From contig NC_013960.1 in assembly GCF_000024725.1 (NCBI RefSeq), forward strand, positions 496,001 through 560,000: a stretch of 64,000 nucleotides of DNA, in the 5' to 3' direction. Both the position numbers and the translations under genes were made by a program. The stretch comes from Nitrosococcus halophilus Nc 4 (GTDB lineage Bacteria; Pseudomonadota; Gammaproteobacteria; Nitrosococcales; Nitrosococcaceae). The notes under the pieces are model-generated. The model was not told the origin of the DNA. It made no database searches and saw nothing but the letters and a program-made list of their open reading frames with translations. Numbering within the stretch: the first letter of the stretch is position 1; each line of letters begins with the position of its first letter. Positions 58,176 to 64,000 of this stretch are shown in pieces.

Positions 58176-59432
58176 ATGGACATCAAAGATTACATGCAGA
58201 ACCTAGGTCGCCGCGCCCGTGACGTCAGCCGAATATTGACCCGGGCCAGCACCGCAGACAAAAACCGAGCCCTGGAAAAAGCGGCTTCTATTCTCGAGGC
58301 GGAAGGGCAGGCCTTGGATGAGGCCAATCGTAAGGATTTAGCCGTAGGCCGGAATAAAGGATTAGATGAGGCTTTGCTGGATCGACTGACGCTGACAGAG
58401 GCAAGAATTAAGGCGATGGCCGAGGGATTGCGCCAGATTGCATCCCTGCCTGATCCAGTGGGCGCGATTAGCGACCTCAACTACCGGCCTTCGGGTATCC
58501 AGGTAGGGCGGATGCGGGTTCCTCTTGGAGTGATTGGGATCATTTATGAGTCCCGCCCCAATGTCACCGCTGATGCCGCTGGTCTATGTTTAAAGTCAGG
58601 GAATGCAGTTATCCTTCGGGGGGGGTCCGAGGCACTCCATTCTAATCAAGCTATTGCCCGTTGTATCCACCAGGGGCTGGAGCAGGCGGGATTACCACGG
58701 GAGGCGGTGCAAGTGGTCGAAACCACCGACCGCTCGGCCGTCAGTGAGCTGATTACTCAGGAAGCCTATGTGGACGTGATTGTTCCGCGGGGAGGCAAGG
58801 GCCTGATTGAGCGTATTAGCCGGGAAGCAAAGCTACCCGTCATTAAGCACTTGGATGGGATCTGCCATGTCTATATTGATGAACGGGCCGATCTGGACAA
58901 GGCGGTGGCTATTGCGGTGAACGCAAAATGCCAGCGCTATGGGGTTTGCAATGCCATGGAAACTTTATTGGTGGCCCGCGGGATTGCCGCCAAGGTGTTG
59001 CCGGTTTTAGGGGAACATTACCGAACCGCCGAGGTGGAACTGCGGGGCTGCTCGGAAACCCAAGGCCTATTGCCACAGGTCAAGCCTGCCACAGAGGAAG
59101 ACTGGTACACTGAGTATTTGGCCCCTATTCTTGCTATCCGGGTGGTGGCTGGGCTGGATGAGGCGATTGAGCATATTACCCATTATGGGTCCCATCATAC
59201 TGAAACGATTGTCACTGAGGACTTTACCCAGGCCCGGCGTTTTCTCACGGAAGTGGATTCCAGCTCGGTGATGGTAAATGCATCGACCCGCTTTGCTGAT
59301 GGCTTCGAATATGGTCTGGGTGCTGAAATTGGGATTTCCACCGATAAACTTCATGCCCGCGGGCCGGTAGGTCTGGAAGGGCTGACTTCGCAGAAGTGGA
59401 TCGTATTAGGGAACGGCCATATCAGGGAATAA
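58176..59432 (+). CDS. proA: Gamma-glutamyl phosphate reductase ProA
   Basis: NADPH-dependent reductase making glutamate semialdehyde for proline synthesis. Aldehyde-dehydrogenase fold; [20 protein letters not shown] is the nucleotide-binding signature, [13 protein letters not shown] follows, and the catalytic cysteine is in [12 protein letters not shown]. 418 aa. It is on the same strand as holA and nadD; proB is not in the window. Confidence 0.96.
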   Translation: MDIKDYMQNLGRRARDVSRILTRASTADKNRALEKAASILEAEGQALDEANRKDLAVGRNKGLDEALLDRLTLTEARIKAMAEGLRQIASLPDPVGAISDLNYRPSGIQVGRMRVPLGVIGIIYESRPNVTADAAGLCLKSGNAVILRGGSEALHSNQAIARCIHQGLEQAGLPREAVQVVETTDRSAVSELITQEAYVDVIVPRGGKGLIERISREAKLPVIKHLDGICHVYIDERADLDKAVAIAVNAKCQRYGVCNAMETLLVARGIAAKVLPVLGEHYRTAEVELRGCSETQGLLPQVKPATEEDWYTEYLAPILAIRVVAGLDEAIEHITHYGSHHTETIVTEDFTQARRFLTEVDSSSVMVNASTRFADGFEYGLGAEIGISTDKLHARGPVGLEGLTSQKWIVLGNGHIRE

Positions 59433-59438
59433 GATGTT

Positions 59439-60140
59439 GTGACACTGCATTCCAAAACATTTGCCACTAACTCTCCTCACCCTACGGCCCCCATAGGCAT
59501 CTTCGGCGGTACCTTTGACCCTGTCCATTTTGGCCACCTGCGTCCTGCTTTGGAACTGCTTGAGCAGCTTCCCCTGGCCGAGATACGGTTTATTCCTTGC
59601 CGCCAACCCCCCCACCGCCAAGTGCCGGCGGCCAGTCCTGGGCAACGTTTAGCGATGCTTGAGCTTGCGATTGCCGGAGAGCCGAGATTTTTCGCGGATG
59701 ATCGGGAGCTTCTCCGGCCCGGTCCCTCTTATATGGTGGATACCCTGGCCTCATTACGGGCGGAGCAGGGGAGTGTGCCTTTATGTTTGATCTTGGGGAC
59801 GGACGCTTTCCGGGGACTGCCTAAATGGCACCGGTGGGCGGAGCTTACGGAACTGGCCCATCTTCTGGTGATGAAACGCCCGGGTGAGCCCCTTCCTCAA
59901 GAGGGTGAATTGAAGCACTTTCTAGAATCGCGCTGTATCTGTGATCCAGCCCAATTGGCGCAACAACCTAGGGGATTAATCTTACCTCTGGAAGTCACTC
60001 AGTTGGAGATATCTGCCACCCGCATTCGGACTTTGATTGGGGCTGGACGGAGCGCCCGCTACCTTCTTCCTGACGCTGTTTGGGATGATATTCAACAAAA
60101 ACGCTTGTATTCTGCCCCCCTTTTTATGCCGGAGAAATAA
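59439..60140 (+). CDS. nadD: Nicotinate-nucleotide adenylyltransferase NadD
   Basis: Adenylates nicotinate mononucleotide in NAD synthesis. GGTFDPVHFGHL holds the HxGH motif and ISATRIR matches the ISxTxxR motif. The start is GTG at 59439, just after the proA stop. 233 aa. Its stop overlaps the first base of the rsfS start. Confidence 0.95.
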   Translation: MTLHSKTFATNSPHPTAPIGIFGGTFDPVHFGHLRPALELLEQLPLAEIRFIPCRQPPHRQVPAASPGQRLAMLELAIAGEPRFFADDRELLRPGPSYMVDTLASLRAEQGSVPLCLILGTDAFRGLPKWHRWAELTELAHLLVMKRPGEPLPQEGELKHFLESRCICDPAQLAQQPRGLILPLEVTQLEISATRIRTLIGAGRSARYLLPDAVWDDIQQKRLYSAPLFMPEK

Positions 60141-60490
60141 TGTCAGCAGTGGAGCTCAAAGAATTAGTGGTCACCGCCCTAGAAGCCTTAAAGGGCCGCG
60201 ATATCCAGGTCTTAGACGTGCGAGAGCTTACCGATGTGGTCGATTATATGGTAGTGGCTAGTGGGGCCTCCAATCGTCAAGTCAAGGCATTAGCCAATGA
60301 AGTCGTTGAAAGGTGTAAGGCGGCAGGGTACCGCCCCTTGGGTGTGGAGGGCGAGCTGCATGGAGAATGGGTGTTAGTGGATATGGGCGATGTCGTCGCC
60401 CATATTATGCTCCCCCAGGTGCGTGCTTTTTATAACCTGGAAAAACTCTGGAATGTCTCCCCTTCTCCGGGGGTTAAAGAACAACAATAA
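60140..60490 (+). CDS. rsfS: Ribosome silencing factor RsfS
   Basis: Binds ribosomal protein L14 and blocks subunit joining when nutrients are low. 116 aa; DVRELTDVVDYMVVASGASNRQVKALA and EGELHGEWVLVDMGDVVAHIMLPQVRAFYNLEKLW are the conserved halves of the DUF143 domain. Coupled to nadD by a TAATG overlap and followed by rlmH, the typical trio. Confidence 0.96.
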   Translation: MSAVELKELVVTALEALKGRDIQVLDVRELTDVVDYMVVASGASNRQVKALANEVVERCKAAGYRPLGVEGELHGEWVLVDMGDVVAHIMLPQVRAFYNLEKLWNVSPSPGVKEQQ

Positions 60491-60496
60491 ACGGGA

Positions 60497-60970
60497 ATGA
60501 ATATCCATGTGATTACCGTGGGGCAACGTCTGCCGAGCTGGATTGGAGAAGGTTATCGGGATTATGCTCGGCGCCTGCCGCAACAATGTTCCCTTCATTT
60601 AGTGGAAGTGGCCACTGCCCGGCGTGGTAAGAGTGGGAATCCCACTCAGTGGCAGCAAGATGAATGTCGCCGCTTGCTAGCCGCCATCCCTGCTAACAGT
60701 CAGGTGATTGCTTGTGATGAGCACGGAGAATCCTGGACTACCGAAGAGGTGGCCAAACACTTACAGACATGGATGAATGAAGGCCGGGACGTAGCCCTAT
60801 TAGTGGGCGGGCCAGATGGCTTAGCCCCCTTGTGCTTAGAGCGGGCTACACGCAAGTGGGCCCTGTCTGCGCTTACCCTTCCCCATGGCTTAGTGCGTGT
60901 GATCTTGGCAGAGCAGATTTATCGCGCTTTCAGTCTTCTTAATCACCATCCCTACCATCGAGCTAGCTGA
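60497..60970 (+). CDS. rlmH: 23S rRNA pseudouridine-1915 N3-methyltransferase RlmH
   Basis: SPOUT methyltransferase acting on pseudouridine 1915 in helix 69. LLVGGPDGL is the SAM-binding glycine loop in the trefoil knot, LPHGLVRVILAEQIYRAFSLLNHHPYH is the conserved C-terminal end with the catalytic Tyr. 157 aa, normal. Starts 6 nt after rsfS. Confidence 0.95.
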   Translation: MNIHVITVGQRLPSWIGEGYRDYARRLPQQCSLHLVEVATARRGKSGNPTQWQQDECRRLLAAIPANSQVIACDEHGESWTTEEVAKHLQTWMNEGRDVALLVGGPDGLAPLCLERATRKWALSALTLPHGLVRVILAEQIYRAFSLLNHHPYHRAS

Positions 60971-61066
60971 TCCTGAAAATTTTTCCAGTATGAATTTTCT
61001 CCCGGGTGAAGGGACTAATACAATTTTCAACGTTTAAGGCCTATTGGCATTTTGGGATAGAGATAT

Positions 61067-61687
61067 TTGAGAGGACCCTTGGAGATCTTATATTGCCCAT
61101 TTCCTCCTATTGCGCTTGCCTCAGCTTCACCGCGACGCCAAGCCCTATTAACTCAGATTGGGGTTGAATTTAAACGCCTCAATGTCAGGGTGGATGAAAG
61201 CCCTCAACCGGGGGAGATGCCTGCGAGTTATGTTCGTCGTCTGGCGGTGGCCAAAGCCCAAGCAGGCTGGAAACAGCAATTGCCCCCAGACCAGTTGCCT
61301 GTCTTGGGAGCTGATACGGCGGTGGTCATCGATGATAACATTCTGGGCAAACCTACCGATCAAGCTCATGCCGAGGCTATGCTAGCGCGTCTCTCGGGTC
61401 GCAGCCATCAGGTTTTGACAGCCGTAGCCCTAATCGATGGCGGCATACAATGTCAATTAAGCGTCAGTACCGTGACTTTCAAACCGCTTACCAAAGCGGA
61501 ACGCCAGGCCTATCTTGCCTCGGGTGAAGGGCTGGATAAGGCTGGGGCCTATGCCATCCAAGGCCAGGCGGCGCTGTTTATCTCTTATCTTGAAGGGAGT
61601 TATTCTGGAGTTATGGGATTGCCTTTGTACGAGACGGGAGAATTACTTAGAAGTTTGCTACCAAGGAAAGAAATCGCTGGTGAGTGA
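61067..61687 (+). CDS. maf: Maf-family nucleotide pyrophosphatase
   Basis: Hydrolyses non-canonical or pyrimidine nucleoside triphosphates. [16 protein letters not shown] at the N-terminus, [16 protein letters not shown] with the catalytic Asp, and [10 protein letters not shown]-type segment ([15 protein letters not shown]) are diagnostic. The adjacency to rng suggests the YhdE (dTTP/UTP) type. No ATG is available: TTG at 61067 or TTG at 61079 are candidate starts, so the N-terminus is uncertain. Confidence 0.9.
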   Translation: MRGPLEILYCPFPPIALASASPRRQALLTQIGVEFKRLNVRVDESPQPGEMPASYVRRLAVAKAQAGWKQQLPPDQLPVLGADTAVVIDDNILGKPTDQAHAEAMLARLSGRSHQVLTAVALIDGGIQCQLSVSTVTFKPLTKAERQAYLASGEGLDKAGAYAIQGQAALFISYLEGSYSGVMGLPLYETGELLRSLLPRKEIAGE

Positions 61688-63152
61688 GGAGATTCTCATT
61701 AATGTGACGCCCAGTGAGACCCGGGTCGCTGTGGTTGAAAATGGCGTGGTGCAGGAATTATATATTGAACGAAGTAGTCGCCGGGGTTGGGTAGGCAGCA
61801 TCTATAAGGGACGAGTGAGCCGCATTTTACCTGGTATGCAAGCCGCCTTCGTGGATATTGGTTTGGAGCGAGCGGCCTTCCTCCATGCTTCTGATATTCG
61901 ATTACCATCAGGCCAGATGGGAGATTTGGAGAGTGAGGTGGGGGTCCCCTCCATTACCTCTTTGCTCTCAGAAGGGCAAGAGGTATTGGTGCAAGTGATT
62001 AAAGATCCCATTGGGACCAAAGGGGCCCGCCTGACGACTCAGATCTCTGTGGCTTCCCGGTATTTGGTCTATATGCCGGAGATGTCTGGCATTGGGGTTT
62101 CGTTGAAAATTGAGGATGAAGAAGAACGCCAGCGGCTTAAGAATTTATTGGCTTCCATATTGCTCGAAGACGACCAGGGGGGGTATATCATTCGCACGGT
62201 AGCAGAGGGAGCCATTGCAGACGAACTCCAGACGGACATGGAATTTTTGCATCGACTCTGGCGCACTATTAAAGAGCGCAGCCAAACCGTTAAAGCCGGC
62301 CGCGTCGTTCATGAAGATTTGTCTTTGGTGATGCGGACGATGCGTGATCTTGTCCACGAGAGAGTCGAGCGGGTTCGTGTTGATTCCCGCGAAACTTATC
62401 ATAAACTGGTTGATTTTGCTGAGCATTTCGTCCCTGAGCTGCTTGCTACCCTGGAATATTATCAGGGAGAGCGCCCGATCTTTGATCTTTATGGTATTGA
62501 GGATGAAATCCAAAAATCCTTAGGCCGCAAAGTGCAACTTAAGTCGGGTGGCTATCTTATTATCGACCAGACCGAGGCCATGACGACCATTGATGTGAAT
62601 ACGGGCGCCTTTGTGGGTCACCGTAATTTAGAGGAGACCATTTTTAAGACAAATCTGGAGGCGGCCCAAGCCATCTGTAGGCAGCTGAGATTGCGCAACC
62701 TGGGTGGGATTATCATTATTGATTTTATTGACATGGAGGAAGAGGATCACAAGCGGCAGGTATTGCGGGCTCTAGAAAAGGGATTGGAAAAGGACCATGC
62801 CAAGACTCATATCAGCGAGGTTTCTTCCCTGGGATTAGTGGAAATGACCCGCAAGCGCACCCGGGAGAGCCTGGAGCAAATCCTCTGTGAGACCTGTCCT
62901 ACCTGTGGCGGTCGGGGGACCGTCAAAACAGTAGAGACTGTCTGTTACGAAATCCTGCGCGAGATTTTACGAGAGGCCCGGCAATTCGAGGCAAGCCAGT
63001 ACTTGGTCATTGCTGCCCAAGAAGTTGTGGATCGCTTAATGGATGAGGAATCCGCCAGTGTGGCCGAACTGGAGGCCTTTATCGGCAAGCCTATCAAATT
63101 CCAGGCAGAATTGCTCTATATGCGCGAGCAATTCGATGTTGTGATGATGTAA
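61680..63152 (+). CDS. rng: Ribonuclease G
   Basis: Endoribonuclease that matures 16S rRNA 5' ends and decays some mRNAs. An S1 domain ([23 protein letters not shown]) opens it, the RNase H-like catalytic core has [14 protein letters not shown] and IIIDFIDME with the metal-binding Asp residues, and CPTCGGRG is the zinc link. The GTG at 61680 has AAGGAAAG upstream and overlaps maf by 8 nt, giving 490 aa, the standard RNase G size and too short for RNase E. The frame is open upstream to 61515 within maf. Confidence 0.94.
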   Translation: MSEEILINVTPSETRVAVVENGVVQELYIERSSRRGWVGSIYKGRVSRILPGMQAAFVDIGLERAAFLHASDIRLPSGQMGDLESEVGVPSITSLLSEGQEVLVQVIKDPIGTKGARLTTQISVASRYLVYMPEMSGIGVSLKIEDEEERQRLKNLLASILLEDDQGGYIIRTVAEGAIADELQTDMEFLHRLWRTIKERSQTVKAGRVVHEDLSLVMRTMRDLVHERVERVRVDSRETYHKLVDFAEHFVPELLATLEYYQGERPIFDLYGIEDEIQKSLGRKVQLKSGGYLIIDQTEAMTTIDVNTGAFVGHRNLEETIFKTNLEAAQAICRQLRLRNLGGIIIIDFIDMEEEDHKRQVLRALEKGLEKDHAKTHISEVSSLGLVEMTRKRTRESLEQILCETCPTCGGRGTVKTVETVCYEILREILREARQFEASQYLVIAAQEVVDRLMDEESASVAELEAFIGKPIKFQAELLYMREQFDVVMM

Positions 63153-63175
63153 CCGCTCACCTAAAACTGGCATTT

Positions 63176-64000
63176 ATGGCTGTTATCCGTTTTTCCCTTC
63201 GTTGGTTTTATTTCTCCCTTGGGATACTCGCATTCTGTACTGTGTCCATTGTGGGGATGTTGTGGGTACTATGGGCAACGGTGGGAGAGGAGCCGGCCAC
63301 AGCCTCCCGTTGGCTCAGCACTTTCCTCGGGCGAGAGGTTCAGATTGGGCACATCGATCTGAGTTGGCGGGGGCTTGAGCCTAAATTACGGCTCACCGAA
63401 GTGCGGGTTCTGGACCCCAAAACCGAGGAGCAGTTGCTGAGTTTCAGGGAAGCCTATCTGGGAACCGCGCCCTATCGCTCCCTTATCGAAGGGGAATGGT
63501 TGCCGCGGCACCTGACCATTATGGGAGGGCAGCTTACCGTTGAGCGGAAACCAGAAGGGTGTGTTCGTGTCCATGGCTTGCAAAGCCTTGAGGCCCCTTG
63601 TCCCGATCCTCCCCGTTTGCCAGCGTGGTTGCTTGAGCTCACCCAGTTGACGCTGGTGGATGTGGATATCCGCTGGCTCGATCCCGCTTTGGAAAGAAAA
63701 CCCTTAAGCCTGAAAGTGGAGGAGTTGTGGCTAAAGAATAAGGGAGACCTTCATCAGGTTGAGGGGAAAGCAACCTTGCCGGAGGAATTTGGTAGAGAAA
63801 TTGCCATTAAGGCGAAATTTACCGGCAGAAGCATCCGGGGTTTCGAAAGTAAAGGGACCCTTCACCTTAAGGGGGAAAGCCTACAATTGGCTCCCTGGTA
63901 CCCTCATGACTTCCTTTATGGGCTGTATTTCACCCAGGGCAGGGGTAATCTAGAATTGGGTTTGCGTTGGAGCAAGGCGGCTTTGCGTCAGGCAGTGGTT
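63176..64000 (+). CDS. yhdP: YhdP-family AsmA-like envelope protein (5' part)
   Basis: The first 275 codons of a large protein that runs off the window. An N-terminal membrane anchor (about residues 10-38) is followed by LGREVQIGHIDLSWRGLEPKLRLTEVRVLD, the start of the AsmA-like repeating beta-groove region. Family members are known to move phospholipids to the outer membrane. The position after rng is the standard one (maf-rng-yhdP). The start ATG is 24 nt after the rng stop. Confidence 0.88.
   Translation, partial: MAVIRFSLRWFYFSLGILAFCTVSIVGMLWVLWATVGEEPATASRWLSTFLGREVQIGHIDLSWRGLEPKLRLTEVRVLDPKTEEQLLSFREAYLGTAPYRSLIEGEWLPRHLTIMGGQLTVERKPEGCVRVHGLQSLEAPCPDPPRLPAWLLELTQLTLVDVDIRWLDPALERKPLSLKVEELWLKNKGDLHQVEGKATLPEEFGREIAIKAKFTGRSIRGFESKGTLHLKGESLQLAPWYPHDFLYGLYFTQGRGNLELGLRWSKAALRQAVV

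Noticed and set aside
61515-61679. N-terminal extension of RNase G by 55 residues
   Set aside because: It lies inside maf in another frame; the GTG at 61680 gives the standard length and has a ribosome site.

Overview
The window is one continuous chromosomal stretch of a gammaproteobacterium. Gene order and protein style (complete dcw cluster followed by lpxC, a DciA-type DUF721 gene, an M23 peptidase and secA; leuS-lptE-holA; proA-nadD-rsfS-rlmH; maf-rng-yhdP; lolC-lolD, DUF2062, comEC, exbB-exbD, msbA-lpxK-ycaR) fit the Chromatiales/Nitrosococcus-like part of the class. SAH hydrolase, a PPi-type phosphofructokinase and a zinc-lid adenylate kinase agree with this, but no genus-defining gene is present, so the genus is inference.

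Layout. 0-15.2 kb: murE murF mraY murD ftsW murG murC murB ddlB ftsQ ftsA ftsZ lpxC, all on +, mostly with overlapping stop/start codons. 15.2-21.3 kb: dciA (-), M23 peptidase, secA, a small membrane protein, argJ. 21.3-27 kb: Rieske protein, PfkB sugar kinase and adk (-), PPi-phosphofructokinase (+), sppA and rluC (-). 27-32.3 kb: an accessory island with a GC-rich tungstate ABC operon (tupBCA), a hairpin-bounded element resembling an IscB-associated RNA (HEARO/omegaRNA) without its nuclease gene, a broken Uma2 gene, a phage replication-gene fragment beside tRNA-Arg, an orphan STAS protein, a candidate structured RNA with its own terminator, and tRNA-Ala. 32.3-35.3 kb: flgA, flgM, flgN with a sigma-28-type promoter, then molybdopterin genes moaC and moaD-moaE. 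35.4-42 kb: a GAF-GAF-PAS-GGDEF-EAL protein and the SAM-cycle genes metK, ahcY, metF. 42-51.7 kb: envelope genes (ycaR-like, lpxK, msbA, exbD, exbB, comEC, DUF2062, lolD, lolC) and a PilZ protein. 51.7-64 kb: rpiA, ilvA, leuS, lptE, holA, proA, nadD, rsfS, rlmH, maf, rng and the start of yhdP.

Most of the window is core envelope and division machinery: peptidoglycan precursor synthesis, divisome, lipid A (lpxC, lpxK, msbA), lipoprotein sorting (lolC, lolD), LPS insertion (lptE) and Sec export (secA). Tungstate uptake and molybdopterin synthesis lie close together and could serve the same cofactor. The GGDEF/EAL and PilZ proteins mark cyclic-di-GMP signalling, and flgAMN marks flagellar motility.

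The most noteworthy material is in the 27-32.3 kb island (two structured-RNA candidates, gene relics, compositional shift) and in the MoaD C-terminus, which runs past the usual Gly-Gly end.
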